DNA of 64,000 nucleotides from Campylobacter sp. MG1 (GTDB lineage: Bacteria; Campylobacterota; Campylobacteria; Campylobacterales; Campylobacteraceae), in assembly GCF_026616895.1 (NCBI RefSeq), contig NZ_JANYME010000004.1, positions 1-64,000 of the forward strand, written 5' to 3'. The notes below the pieces were generated by a model that made no database searches, was not told the DNA's origin, and was given only the letters and a program-made list of their open reading frames with translations. Below, in pieces: positions 35,133 through 45,515 of this stretch. Every line of letters begins with the position of its first letter. Within the stretch, counting starts at the first letter, position 1. The position numbers were made by a program, and so were the translations under genes.

Positions 35133-37040
35133 TATGGGCAAAATTTCACTTGTTTTTATGATTTTTTAGATATTTTCGTGCAAGATTTAAACAAGCAAAA
35201 AGTGCTATTATCAAATGGCGTAGAGCTAATTAAAGATAACAAATTTAATCCTTTTAGCTTTAATGATGATTTAGCTAAGCAAATGATAAATGCTTGTTTA
35301 GATGAGCATTTTAAGTTAGAGCGAGAATTTTTAAATCAAAAGATAAAATTAAAGCCTTTAAGCTTATTTTTTATAGATGATATAAATTCTTATCGTGGAG
35401 AAAACGCAAGGCTAAAAGAATATTTTGAAAAGGCATTAAAAAGCAAACTAGAAGAAGAATTAAAGCTTAGCACAGGATTTTATAAAGAATATTTACAAAA
35501 ATCTTTAAACGATATTAGCCTTACTCACGGCGGTTATTTTTCAAAAGATAATAGTGATAAAGATGATAAAATAGAGCAAGAAATCAATGAGATTTTGCAC
35601 GATAAAATGAGCCTACTTAGTCTTAATAATACTAGAAGATTTATATTTTCAAAATGGACGCTTAAAGAAGGTTGGGATAATCCAAATGTATTTAATATTT
35701 GCAAACTTAGAAGTAGCGGAAGTGAGATAAGTAAGCTTCAAGAAGTTGGGCGTGGGCTTAGGCTTCCTGTTGATGAATACGGCAATAGAATTACTAATAA
35801 AGAGCATTATTTAAATTATTTCGTAGATGCTAGTGAGAGTGATTTTACTCAAAAACTTATAAACGAAATTGAGATAAGTGATGAGTGTTTTGATATAAAA
35901 ATAGATGATTTATTAGATGAGAAAATTTATAAAATAATTTTAAGTGAATATGATTTAGATGAAGATTTGATTTATGATGAGCTTTTAGAATGCGGTGCTA
36001 TAAACAAGCGAAGTAAGATAATAAATGTAGATATTTTAAAAGCAAAATATCCAAAAGCATTTAGCAAAAATAACATTAAAAAAGGTAAGATTAAAAACTC
36101 TAATGAATTAGAAAATAAAGTAAAAATCAAAACTAATTTATATCCACAAATCAAGGCTTTATGGGAAGAAATAAACAAAAAAGTATTTTTAAAATACGAT
36201 GCCATTGAAAATGTGTTTTTAGCTAATTTTAAAGAGTTTTTAAAAGAATTTAAAGCAAAAGATAATTCAAGTTATATAAAAATTACACAATTAAGCGTAA
36301 ATAATAATCAATTAAAAAGCCAAAAAGATATTTTAAATAATAAAATAAATATAAAAACTCTAAATTATGGAGAGTTTTTGCTAGGACTTAGCACAAAATT
36401 AGGTCTTAATCTAAACACTTTACATAAAGCCTTTTATGAGTTAATGAAAGATGGTTTATTTAACATAAATGATTATTTAAATGAGCCTAGTTTGAATGCT
36501 ATTTGTAAGGAATTTAATTTTTATCTTTTAAGTAATTCTAATAGGCTTTTTAGCATATCTTACGAAGAGTTTTCACACCACATTCATCCTACCAAAATCA
36601 CTAATGAAAAAGGTGAAATATTAAATGAAATAAATGCTAGTGATATAGGTGTTTTAGGCGGAGATGAATTAGCAAATAATACCTTTTTATACGAGCAGAT
36701 TTTTTATGATAGTAAAATTGAGCAAGAGATAATAAAAGAAGATATAAAAAACATACAAGTCTTTATGAAAATACCTAAAAACTCATTAAAAATCCCTGTA
36801 GTGGGTGGATTTAGTTATTCACCTGATTTTGCTTATGTATTAAAAGATGATAAAGAAAATATCCATTATTTTGTGCTTGAAAGTAAAGGCGTAGATAGTA
36901 AAATCAATCTAAGAAGTGATGAAAATGCGAAAATTACTAACGCAGAAAGTCTTTTTAAAGGTATAAATATTACTTTTGAAAAACAATTTAATAATGATAA
37001 ATTAGAAGAAATTATAAATAAGGTAATTAAAAAGATTTGA
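35133..37040 (+). pseudogene. Type III Res C-terminal fragment
   Basis: About 635 codons are open from 35133; the first usable start is GTG at 35178 (620 aa). It has the late helicase motifs (FSKWTLKEGWDNPNVFN, QEVGRGLRLP) and a C-terminal PD-ExK nuclease site (PDFAYV, then VLESKG, near 550-570). Walker A, DEAH and the other N-terminal helicase motifs are absent, so about 350 residues are lost. It is the partner of the mod fragment at 32446, and the inserted Type II system separates them. It cannot work as a Type III restriction subunit without the ATPase half. Confidence 0.8.
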
Positions 37041-37056
37041 TATTTATAATTATTTA

Positions 37057-37074
37057 AGCCCTAGAAATAGGGCT
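37057..37074. terminator. Bidirectional terminator
   Basis: AGCCCTA (37057-37063) pairs with TAGGGCT (37068-37074) around GAAA, between the convergent res remnant and the amidohydrolase gene. Confidence 0.75.
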
Positions 37075-37075
37075 A

Positions 37076-37828
37076 TTATATAAAGAAAAGCTCTTTAGCA
37101 TTATCTTGTAATATAATTTTAGCTTTATCATTAGTAACTTTTAAAAAATCATCTAAAGCTTTTTGATAATTTATTTTGCTTTCGTAATTAGTATGCGGCC
37201 AATCACTCCCATAAACAAAGCGTTTTATATCAAAAATATCGCTTAATTTATCAAATACATCTTTACTAAACGCTAAATCTTCATCTAATCTATAAAAACC
37301 ACTTACTTTAAAATTAATATCTAAATTTTTATAATTATTAAACTCATCTAATAATTTAAAAGTATCTTTATTAGGTCTTGCAAGATGATCAATCATAATT
37401 TTTACATTATATTTGGCTAAATCATCAATGATAAATAATAATTTATCTAATTCTTTATGTAATTCTATGTGAAGATTAAATTCTTTAATATACTCTAAAG
37501 CTTCTTTATAATCATCAAAATTAGGCTTATCTTTTCCTATTAGATTAAGCCTTAATCCACAGACATTTTTTTCTTTTAAATCACTAATATTATTAGGGTC
37601 AATTACCACAATTCCCCTTAAATTAGAATGCTCTTTTAAAGCTTGTAATAAATATGAATTATCAAAACCTAAAAAACTAGGCTGAACTAAAACACCATAA
37701 GAAAAATTAAATTCCTTTAAATTAGCCAAATATTGTTCGCAACTTGCATCATAATTTGGCACATATCTAACTACATTAGCCGAACTTATATTTGCTCTAA
37801 AAATGTGAGCGTGAGTATCTATATACAT
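37076..37828 (-). CDS. Amidohydrolase, PDC hydrolase/lactonase-like
   Basis: This 250-aa TIM-barrel amidohydrolase of the COG3618 type is related to 2-pyrone-4,6-dicarboxylate hydrolase and sugar lactonases. It shows DTHAHIF at residues 4-10, IMIDHLARPN near 144 and the catalytic Asp in YGSDWPHTNY near 220. It probably opens a lactone or cleaves a carboxylate. It is last in a three-gene operon after two permeases for organic anions. The substrate is unknown. Confidence 0.75.
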   Translation of the reverse strand: MYIDTHAHIFRANISSANVVRYVPNYDASCEQYLANLKEFNFSYGVLVQPSFLGFDNSYLLQALKEHSNLRGIVVIDPNNISDLKEKNVCGLRLNLIGKDKPNFDDYKEALEYIKEFNLHIELHKELDKLLFIIDDLAKYNVKIMIDHLARPNKDTFKLLDEFNNYKNLDINFKVSGFYRLDEDLAFSKDVFDKLSDIFDIKRFVYGSDWPHTNYESKINYQKALDDFLKVTNDKAKIILQDNAKELFFI

Positions 37829-37837
37829 AACCTTTCC

Positions 37838-39127
37838 TTAAAAAATATTCATAACAATAATTCCAGCAATTAATGCTGCTATAAAACCTATAGGAATTGC
37901 TCTTACAAGTAAGCCTTTAAATAAACTATCCTTATGCTCGTTTGCAATCGCTCCTAAAACCAATGAACCCCCAGAGCTAAATGGAGAAATAGCACTAGCT
38001 TGTGCTCCAATTACTATGCAAGTAAATAACACAACTTCACTAAAACCACTTGCATTGCTTAATGTAGGCACAAGTGGGAAAAGTGCAGGAGTAACCACTC
38101 CTAAAGTGCTAGAAAATAGCGACATAATAGCTGCAATTATCATCATCATAATAGGGACAATTATTTTTGGCACATTGCTTTCTACAAAGCCTGATAATTG
38201 ATTAATCACACCTGCTTTAGTAGCAATGCTAACAAGTATCCCAACTCCGCAAATCATAATCAAAGTCCCCCAAGGAATAAGTGCTATAACTTGCTTTTCA
38301 TCTCCTAATTTTAAAAGCAATGATATAGCTACAAAAACAATAGCTATTAATCCTATATCTATTTTAGAATTTATAAAAGTTATAGTTTTTTCATTAGGAA
38401 ATGCAATGTGTAATAAAGGAAATGCTAATACAAAAACCATCATAAGTGCCATTAAAATTAGTGTGGTTTTTTGTTTATCATTAAAAGTAATTTTTTCGCT
38501 TAATAATTCTATTTTTATATTAGATTTTTTTGCTTTAAATACAAAAAGACTGATTACAAAAATAGGCAAAATAAAAGTAAATAAAAATATCACAAAAGCA
38601 TTAGAAAATGCAATATCAGGATTTATACTTGATTTTTCCATAAGAGAGCGAAATATTATTCCACTTTGAGAAGTTGGGAAATTTGCCCCGCCTAAAGCAC
38701 CATAATTAATAGCCATAGCTCCACCAACTCTATCAAGACCTGTTTTTTCACAGAGTAAAAAAGTAATTGGAGCCATAAAGGCTAAAACACTATAAAATCC
38801 AGCTCCCATTGCAGCAATTAAAGCCGATACTAAAAATATAGCATAAGGTAAAAAATATGGATAATTTTCAAATTTTTTAATCAAAAATGCAGCTAGTTTT
38901 TCTAATGTCCCATTAACACTTGCAAAATTATAAAATAACGAAACCGCAAAAATAACAAAAAATATAGAAACAGGCCAATAAGAAATAATTTCTTTAGGCT
39001 TTAAATCCATAAAAAACGCACCAATAATATAGGCAAATATAATTGCAAAAAATCCTATATTTAAGCGAGTTTTATAGCCAATTAGAATTGATAAAATAAT
39101 GGCTAAGATAATAAAACTTGTAAGCAT
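37838..39127 (-). CDS. MatC/SLC13-like organic-anion permease
   Basis: This 429-aa membrane protein has about eleven to twelve hydrophobic segments. Its start (YKTRLNIGFFAIIFAYIIGA) and FASVNGTLEKLA resemble the MatC dicarboxylate carrier branch of the ion-transporter superfamily. A GGANFPTSQSG turn is likely part of the substrate site. It probably moves a di- or monocarboxylate. It lies 1 bp from the sodium symporter gene upstream and 9 bp from the amidohydrolase. Confidence 0.7.
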   Translation of the reverse strand: MLTSFIILAIILSILIGYKTRLNIGFFAIIFAYIIGAFFMDLKPKEIISYWPVSIFFVIFAVSLFYNFASVNGTLEKLAAFLIKKFENYPYFLPYAIFLVSALIAAMGAGFYSVLAFMAPITFLLCEKTGLDRVGGAMAINYGALGGANFPTSQSGIIFRSLMEKSSINPDIAFSNAFVIFLFTFILPIFVISLFVFKAKKSNIKIELLSEKITFNDKQKTTLILMALMMVFVLAFPLLHIAFPNEKTITFINSKIDIGLIAIVFVAISLLLKLGDEKQVIALIPWGTLIMICGVGILVSIATKAGVINQLSGFVESNVPKIIVPIMMMIIAAIMSLFSSTLGVVTPALFPLVPTLSNASGFSEVVLFTCIVIGAQASAISPFSSGGSLVLGAIANEHKDSLFKGLLVRAIPIGFIAALIAGIIVMNIF

Positions 39128-39128
39128 A

Positions 39129-40055
39129 TTAATCCTTTAATTTTCTATAAAAGCTTGATAAAATTCCACCGCTAATATTATGCCATACACTAAATAAAGC
39201 GGCAGGAACAGCAGCTAGTGGGTAATTTGCAAAATGTATGCTAGCAAGGGCAGTAGCTAAACCTGAATTTTGCATTCCTACTTCTATTGATATAGTTTTT
39301 GTTTTTGCTAAATTTAATTTGAAAATTTTACCTATTAAATACCCTAAGATATAGCCTAAAATATTATGCAATATAACAACTATTAAAATAATCCCTAAAT
39401 TTGCTAAAATTTTACTAGCATTAGCACCGACTACACTCATTACGATAGCGATTATTCCAAGAGTTGAAATTAGTGGCAAAATATCATTTAAAGCCTTAGT
39501 AATTTTTGGGAAAAATTTATGCATTAATATTCCTAAAATTATAGGAATTATAACGACATTTATAATGCTAATAAACATATTAAAAGCATTTATATCAACA
39601 CTTTTTCCTACTAATAAATATGTAAGAAACGGAGTTATTATAGGTGCTAATAATGTAGTGCAACTCGTAATACTTAAAGATAATGGGACATCAGCCTTGC
39701 TAAGATAAGAAATGACATTAGAACTAGTTCCACCTGGACATGCTCCAACTAATGCAACACCTATAGCTAAGGCAATATCTAGTTTAAAAAAATATATTAA
39801 AAGATATGCAATAAATGGCATTATACAAAATTGAGCTAATATTCCTAAAATAACATCTTTGGGTCTTAAGAAAATTTCTTTAAAATCACTAGCCTTAACG
39901 CAAAGACCCATTCCAAACATAATAATTCCTAAAATATAGGTAACATAACTTGTCTTAATAATATTGCTAATATTAGGATATATTATGGCGAAAATAGTTG
40001 CAATTAGCACAAATAACGCTAAAAATTTTGATACAAAATCACTAATAAATTTCAT
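39129..40055 (-). CDS. BASS-family sodium symporter
   Basis: This 308-aa protein of the bile acid:sodium symporter family has the conserved GACPGGTSSNVISYLSKAD near residue 104 and about nine to ten helices. Bacterial members move bile acids, pantoate, pyruvate or other anions, so the substrate cannot be named. It is first in the operon with the MatC-like permease and amidohydrolase; RBS AAAGGAG is present. Confidence 0.85.
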   Translation of the reverse strand: MKFISDFVSKFLALFVLIATIFAIIYPNISNIIKTSYVTYILGIIMFGMGLCVKASDFKEIFLRPKDVILGILAQFCIMPFIAYLLIYFFKLDIALAIGVALVGACPGGTSSNVISYLSKADVPLSLSITSCTTLLAPIITPFLTYLLVGKSVDINAFNMFISIINVVIIPIILGILMHKFFPKITKALNDILPLISTLGIIAIVMSVVGANASKILANLGIILIVVILHNILGYILGYLIGKIFKLNLAKTKTISIEVGMQNSGLATALASIHFANYPLAAVPAALFSVWHNISGGILSSFYRKLKD

Positions 40056-40170
40056 AATTACTCCTTTAAAATAAAAACGTTACTTTATTTAAGATTTCTT
40101 TTATTTTGTTTAAGATTAATCTAAATTTGATTAGTTTTTATTAGTTATTATTATAAAAAAGGTGGTAATT

Positions 40171-42786
40171 ATGAAAAAACTTGTTGTTATTGATACTTTA
40201 AATTTGTTATTTAGGTCATATTATGCTATGAGAAATTTAAGAAGCAATAAGGAGGAAACTCCTATAGGTATGATTTTCGGACTTTTAAATTTTATGCTTA
40301 AATTAAAAGAAGAAATAGAGTGTGATTATGTAATTTTTGCACTTGATAGTTCTGGTGGGTCGTTTAGAAAAGAATTTTTAGAAGATTATAAAGCTAATAG
40401 AAAAGATTTAGAAGAAGATTTAAAAAATCAAATTCCTGTTTGTATAGAAATGATAAAAAAAGCTGGATTTTTGACAATAGAAAAAGAAAAATTTGAAGCT
40501 GATGATATTATTGCAAGTGTCGCAAAATTAGCTAGAAAAAATGAAATTTTTACAAGTATTTATTCAACTGATAAAGACCTTTATCAATTAATTGAAGATG
40601 GATTTATAGAATTAGTTGGTAAAAATTATGAAGTAATTAATCAAGCATCGTGTAATGAAAAATTTGGAATCAACCCAAATCAAATGGTAGATTATTTAGC
40701 ATTAGTTGGTGATAGTGCTGATAATTTTAAGGGTGTTCCTGGTATTGGTCCTGTTGCTGCTAGAAAACTTTTAAAAGAATATGAAAGTCTTGAAAATATT
40801 TATAAAAATTTAAATGTAATTGGCAATAAAAGTGCTAAAAATAAATTAAATGAGTATAGAGAAGATGCAAAATTATCATTAAAATTAGCAAAATTAGTTG
40901 ATGATATAGATTTAGGTGATATTTTTAATCTATCATTAAAACCTAGTAATAATTTTTTTGCAAATTTAATAGACGATTTAGAAAAATATGAATTATATAA
41001 ATTTTTAAAAATTGCTAAAAATACAGATGAAATCACAGACAAAAAAGATAAAGATATAAATTTAAATTATGAATGTGTATTATTAAATGATGAAAATGAA
41101 TTATTAAAAATTGTCAAAAATTTAAATTCTATTAATATTGGTTTTGATACCGAAACTACTGGGTTAGATTATAATGATGAGGTGGTTGGTTTTTCGTTTT
41201 GTAAGGAAAATATTAGCTATTATGTCCCTATTTTGCATAAGAATACAAAAAATATAAGTAAGGATATAGCAATACAAGCTATAAATGAAATTTTTAAAAA
41301 TCCTATTATAGGTCATAATTTGAAATTTGATTTTAAAATGCTAAAAACAAATTATGGTATAGATTATCCAAAAGTTTATATGGATAGTATGATATGTGCT
41401 TGGCTACTTAATCCTAGTGATAAATTTTCACTTGATTATTTAGCTGATAAATATTTAAATTACACTTGCACTAATTATGATGATATTGTAGAAAAAAATC
41501 AAAAATTTTGTGATATAGATATTGATATAGCTTATAAATATGGTGCTCAAGATGCTTTTATTACTAAGGCTATTTTTGAATATATTATGAATAATTTAGA
41601 TTATGAACGCAAAGAATGTATAAAAAATGAAATGGAATTTATAAAAGTTTTAGTTCAGATGGAAAATAATGGAATTTGTTTAGATAAATTTAAACTTATA
41701 AAATTGAAAGATATTTTAGAATTAGAATTAAAAGATTTAGAAAAAGAAATTTTTAATATAGCTGGAGTTAATTTTAATTTAAATTCTCCAAAACAATTAA
41801 AAGAAATTTTATATGATAAATTATCTTTACCTGATAATAATAAGGGTTCTACAAATGAAGCGACATTAGTAAAAATAGACCATCCTATAACAAATTTAAT
41901 TTTAGAATATAGAAATGCTATGAAGGTTTTAAGCACTTATGTTTTACCACTTTTAGATTTTAATAAAAATGATGAAGAAATTTATGTAGTTCGTTCAAAT
42001 TTTTTACAAACAGGCACATCTACTGGTAGGCTTAGTTCAAATAATCCAAATTTACAAAATATTCCTGCAAGGGGTAAATATTCAAAACCATTAAAAGAGG
42101 CTTTTGTTTCAAAAAAAGGCTATTCTTTTATTAGCCTTGATTATTCTCAAATAGAACTTAGAATGCTAGCTCATTTTAGCAAAGATGAAAATTTATTGAA
42201 AGCTTTTTTAAATGATGAAGATATACATACAAGAACAGCTAGTGAGATTTTTGGTGAAGTAGATAGTATAAAAAGAGCTTATGCAAAAAGTATAAATTTT
42301 GGTTTAATATATGGAATGGGTGCTAAAAGACTTAGTGAAGAATTAAAAATATCATATAGTGATGCTAGTGAGTATATTAAAAAATATTTTGAATCATTCC
42401 CTACAATTAAACAATATTTTGAAGATACTAGAAAACATGCTAAAGATGTTGGTTTTATTACTACACTTTTAAGGCGAAAAAGATTTTTTTCATACACTAA
42501 TGATATTCGTATTAATAATTCAAACGATAGAGAATGTATTAATAGTATTTTACAGGGTTCAGCTGCTGATTTGATTAAAGTTGCTATGATAAAAATCATA
42601 CCTTATTTAAATGATAATGCTAGATTGATATTGCAAATTCATGATGAGTTAGTATTTGAGGTAAATGATGAATATATTAATGAATTTAGTAAAATAGCAA
42701 GAAATATAATGGAAAATGCCTACCCATTGAGAGTAAAAATAAAAACTAGTTTAAGTGTTGGTAAGAATTTAGCAGAACTAAAATAA
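40171..42786 (+). CDS. polA: DNA polymerase I
   Basis: This 871-aa repair polymerase has a 5'-3' exonuclease domain (IDTLNLLFRSYYAMR, then GVPGIGPVAARKLL). The 3'-5' proofreading domain has its acidic residues intact (FDTETTGLD, GHNLKFDFKML, YGAQDAF). The polymerase domain has motifs A (SLDYSQIELRMLAH), B (RAYAKSINFGLIYGMG) and C (QIHDELVFEV). I start it at the ATG at 40171; the in-frame GTG three codons upstream overlaps the RBS AAAAGGTGGT. Confidence 0.96.
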   Translation: MKKLVVIDTLNLLFRSYYAMRNLRSNKEETPIGMIFGLLNFMLKLKEEIECDYVIFALDSSGGSFRKEFLEDYKANRKDLEEDLKNQIPVCIEMIKKAGFLTIEKEKFEADDIIASVAKLARKNEIFTSIYSTDKDLYQLIEDGFIELVGKNYEVINQASCNEKFGINPNQMVDYLALVGDSADNFKGVPGIGPVAARKLLKEYESLENIYKNLNVIGNKSAKNKLNEYREDAKLSLKLAKLVDDIDLGDIFNLSLKPSNNFFANLIDDLEKYELYKFLKIAKNTDEITDKKDKDINLNYECVLLNDENELLKIVKNLNSINIGFDTETTGLDYNDEVVGFSFCKENISYYVPILHKNTKNISKDIAIQAINEIFKNPIIGHNLKFDFKMLKTNYGIDYPKVYMDSMICAWLLNPSDKFSLDYLADKYLNYTCTNYDDIVEKNQKFCDIDIDIAYKYGAQDAFITKAIFEYIMNNLDYERKECIKNEMEFIKVLVQMENNGICLDKFKLIKLKDILELELKDLEKEIFNIAGVNFNLNSPKQLKEILYDKLSLPDNNKGSTNEATLVKIDHPITNLILEYRNAMKVLSTYVLPLLDFNKNDEEIYVVRSNFLQTGTSTGRLSSNNPNLQNIPARGKYSKPLKEAFVSKKGYSFISLDYSQIELRMLAHFSKDENLLKAFLNDEDIHTRTASEIFGEVDSIKRAYAKSINFGLIYGMGAKRLSEELKISYSDASEYIKKYFESFPTIKQYFEDTRKHAKDVGFITTLLRRKRFFSYTNDIRINNSNDRECINSILQGSAADLIKVAMIKIIPYLNDNARLILQIHDELVFEVNDEYINEFSKIARNIMENAYPLRVKIKTSLSVGKNLAELK

Positions 42787-42812
42787 GTTAGAAATCTAAC
42801 TTATTTTTTATT
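42781..42812. terminator. Bidirectional terminator polA / yihY-like
   Basis: AAATAAGTTAGA (42781-42792) pairs perfectly with TCTAACTTATTT (42795-42806), followed by T-rich sequence. Both convergent genes end within or next to it. Confidence 0.85.
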
Positions 42813-43601
42813 TTTACTTTCAGTATGGTTATTATTTAGAAGTGAGCAAATTCTAATACCGTTTAAGAAAATTATCCAAGAAAAATAAAGCCATATAAAG
42901 AAAAATAAAACAGCAGAAAAGCTACCATAAATACTAGCATATACTTTATTTAACGATATATAAAATACAAAAAGATTTTTAAAAATACTCCAAATTAAAG
43001 CTACAAGAAAGCTTGTAATTACTGTTATTTTTGTGTTTAAATTTTTATTAATTGATATATGAAAGCATACGAAAAATAAAGCCCAAATGATTAAAAATGG
43101 TAAAATACCTAAAAAATTAAATTTTAATCCTATTGCATCTATATATTTTTGAATTTTATAACTCAAATAAAAACTAGCAAAAAGTCCTAAAGGAGCTAAT
43201 GTAATTAATGACCAATAAATACTAAGAGATGAAAAAAAACCTCTTTTATTTGTATTGCTAACATGTGAAATTGTATTTTCATAAGCATTAAAAAACATAA
43301 ATAATGCAAATATCATAGCTATGAATCCTGCTGGGTCTAGCTTTGTGCTATTTTGTAAAAATTCTTCTATATAGTTAATGCTAGTAGCTTCATTATTAGG
43401 TAGGATTAATCCTAATATAAAATTATTTATTTGCATACTTTGTTCTTTGAAATTTGGCATATGAGCGAACACAAAAAAACTAAGCGATAATATAGGTATT
43501 ATGTTTAAAACACTATAAAATGATAAAGAACTAGCATGTTGTAAAATACCTTTATCATTAACATCAATAACCATTTTTAAAATTTGTAAAATCTTTTTCA
43601 T
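42801..43601 (-). CDS. YihY/BrkB-family membrane protein
   Basis: This 266-aa protein has about six hydrophobic segments and the family pattern (ASSLSFYSVLNIIPILSL near residue 25, YGSFSAVLFFFIWLYFSW near 225). The family was once linked to ribonuclease BN, but its role is unknown. The start overlaps the comEC stop by 4 bp. Confidence 0.85.
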   Translation of the reverse strand: MKKILQILKMVIDVNDKGILQHASSLSFYSVLNIIPILSLSFFVFAHMPNFKEQSMQINNFILGLILPNNEATSINYIEEFLQNSTKLDPAGFIAMIFALFMFFNAYENTISHVSNTNKRGFFSSLSIYWSLITLAPLGLFASFYLSYKIQKYIDAIGLKFNFLGILPFLIIWALFFVCFHISINKNLNTKITVITSFLVALIWSIFKNLFVFYISLNKVYASIYGSFSAVLFFFIWLYFSWIIFLNGIRICSLLNNNHTESKNKK

Positions 43602-44845
43602 AAAAATCCTAAATAAAAATAAAAAATCATATTTATACTTATAACAAAAATTGCTAAATATCTATGAAAAATTGAAAGTAAGGATAAAAATATATAAGAT
43701 ATAAAAAATACAAAATCAACTTTAAAATCTATTGCAAATAATTTAAAATTTAAAAAATTTATTAAAATACCATCTAATAAATTTCCTTGATTTATTATGT
43801 GTAAAAATAATACTAATGGATAAAAAATTACAAATAAAGGGGTTAAAATTATCCCAAATAGTTGTTGAAAACTAAGTAATGGAAAAAAATATAAAACAGG
43901 TGTAATCATTGCGAAAAAAACGCTAATTTCTAATAATATAATCATATAAATATTATTAATTTTAAAATGATATAAAAATAAATAAATATAAAAAACTCCA
44001 AGACATGAAAAGAAAAATCCTACACTAAAAATTAAGCTAGGGTTTATAGCTACACAAATTAAAAATGCTAATAATAAGTGCAAAAATGAAAGTAATTTTA
44101 TAGCTCTTATAACGAAGTAAAATCCTAAAATTGCCATAATAAATGAGCGAAAATAGCTAGCTATCATCCCTATTTGATAAAAATACAAGGCTAAAATTAT
44201 GAAAATAATTATCCCTAAATCAAAATGAATTGACCTATATGGGAAAAATCTTTTTTGAAAATACTTATAAATAATTGAAAAAATAAAGAAAAATATGGAA
44301 TAAATAAGCCCTAAATGATAGCCAGAAATTGCTATTAAGTGTGCTATACCATAATAATTTACATCGTTTCTTAATTCTTTATTTATTGATTTTGCAAAAA
44401 ATAAAGCTCCATATAGTTGTTTTATTTTTTCGTCTTTATGCTGGTCTAAAAAATAATTTACAAAAAAATTATCTTTGAATTCTTTTAATTCTACAATGTT
44501 ATAACTAGGTAAATAAAACTTGGATTTAAAATATTCATAAAATGATAGTTTTTCCTTTGCTGCAAAATTTAATAATATATGATTTGAATTAATTTTTTTG
44601 CTTGTAGTCGTATAAATTATTATGTCTTTATATTGTAGTGATAATACATAATAAGAACGATTATTTTTAGTTTTTAAATAATTATTTAATACTAAGACTT
44701 CATATTTATCTTCGTATAAAAAATTTTGAAAATTTATAAATTTTAAGTGCGTTTGTAAGCAAAATAACATACTTAAAATTATTATTAATATAGAAAAATA
44801 TTTTTTATTTATATTAAGAGTTTTTTTGTTGTTTAAATTCATCAC
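43598..44845 (-). CDS. comEC: ComEC/Rec2-type DNA uptake channel
   Basis: This 415-aa protein belongs to the inner-membrane channel family that brings single-stranded DNA into the cell. The competence motif is YYGIAHLIAISGYHLGL near residue 165, and many membrane helices follow. It lacks the C-terminal beta-lactamase-like domain of long ComEC proteins, as I recall is usual in Campylobacter. Its presence fits a naturally transformable host, which in turn fits the gene-tail duplications elsewhere in the window. Confidence 0.82.
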   Translation of the reverse strand: MMNLNNKKTLNINKKYFSILIIILSMLFCLQTHLKFINFQNFLYEDKYEVLVLNNYLKTKNNRSYYVLSLQYKDIIIYTTTSKKINSNHILLNFAAKEKLSFYEYFKSKFYLPSYNIVELKEFKDNFFVNYFLDQHKDEKIKQLYGALFFAKSINKELRNDVNYYGIAHLIAISGYHLGLIYSIFFFIFSIIYKYFQKRFFPYRSIHFDLGIIIFIILALYFYQIGMIASYFRSFIMAILGFYFVIRAIKLLSFLHLLLAFLICVAINPSLIFSVGFFFSCLGVFYIYLFLYHFKINNIYMIILLEISVFFAMITPVLYFFPLLSFQQLFGIILTPLFVIFYPLVLFLHIINQGNLLDGILINFLNFKLFAIDFKVDFVFFISYIFLSLLSIFHRYLAIFVISINMIFYFYLGFL

Positions 44846-45446
44846 ATAAATCGTTTAAAAAACAATTATTACAATCAGGTTTTTTAGCCTTGCAAATATA
44901 TCTTCCAAACAAAACTATACCTTTATGCAATTTATCAAGGTCGGTTTTAAATAGTTTCGTAAGCTCTTTAGCACAATCATTAGGAGTTTTTGCATTTGAT
45001 ATTTTTAATCTTTTGCTAACTCTAAAAATATGAGTATCCACAGCCATTACATTAGCACCAATTCCTTCACATAAAACTACATTAGCAGTCTTTTCTCCAA
45101 CCCCCGCTAATTTTGTTAAATCATTAAAATTCATAGGAATAATACTATTGTGATTTTCCACAACGCTTTTTGCCATTTTGATAAGATTAATTGCTTTGTT
45201 TTGATAAAAATTACAACTTTTAATTAATTCTTTTATATTCATTAAATTTGCATTTGCTAAAGAATTTATATCAGGATAGTTTGCAAATAAACTTGGTGTT
45301 ATTAGATTAACTCTACTATCAAGACATTGAGCTGATAACATTACACATACGATTAATTCATAGTGATTTTTAAAAATTAGTTCACTTTTAGCATTATTAT
45401 ATTTATCTAAAAATCTTTTTTTAATAATTAGTTCTCTTTTTAACAT
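44814..45446 (-). CDS. nth: Endonuclease III
   Basis: This 210-aa glycosylase/AP lyase removes oxidised pyrimidines. It has the helix-hairpin-helix with catalytic Lys (LAGVGEKTANVVL), catalytic Asp (AVDTHIFRVSKRL) and the C-terminal FeS loop Cx6Cx2Cx5C (CKAKKPDCNNCFLNDLC). I start it at 45446 (MLKREL), where AAGG precedes the ATG; earlier in-frame codons have no RBS. It overlaps comEC by 32 bp. Confidence 0.93.
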   Translation of the reverse strand: MLKRELIIKKRFLDKYNNAKSELIFKNHYELIVCVMLSAQCLDSRVNLITPSLFANYPDINSLANANLMNIKELIKSCNFYQNKAINLIKMAKSVVENHNSIIPMNFNDLTKLAGVGEKTANVVLCEGIGANVMAVDTHIFRVSKRLKISNAKTPNDCAKELTKLFKTDLDKLHKGIVLFGRYICKAKKPDCNNCFLNDLCDEFKQQKNS

Positions 45447-45515
45447 TATAAACCTTACTATTTTTTTACACAATATTTGTAAAATCATACATTAAATCAA
45501 TTAAAGGAATAGAAA

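Noticed and set aside
40162-40170. GTG starts a few codons before the ATG of polA (and likewise of dgkA at 17716)
   Set aside because: In both cases the GTG is part of the ribosome-binding site of the ATG that follows.
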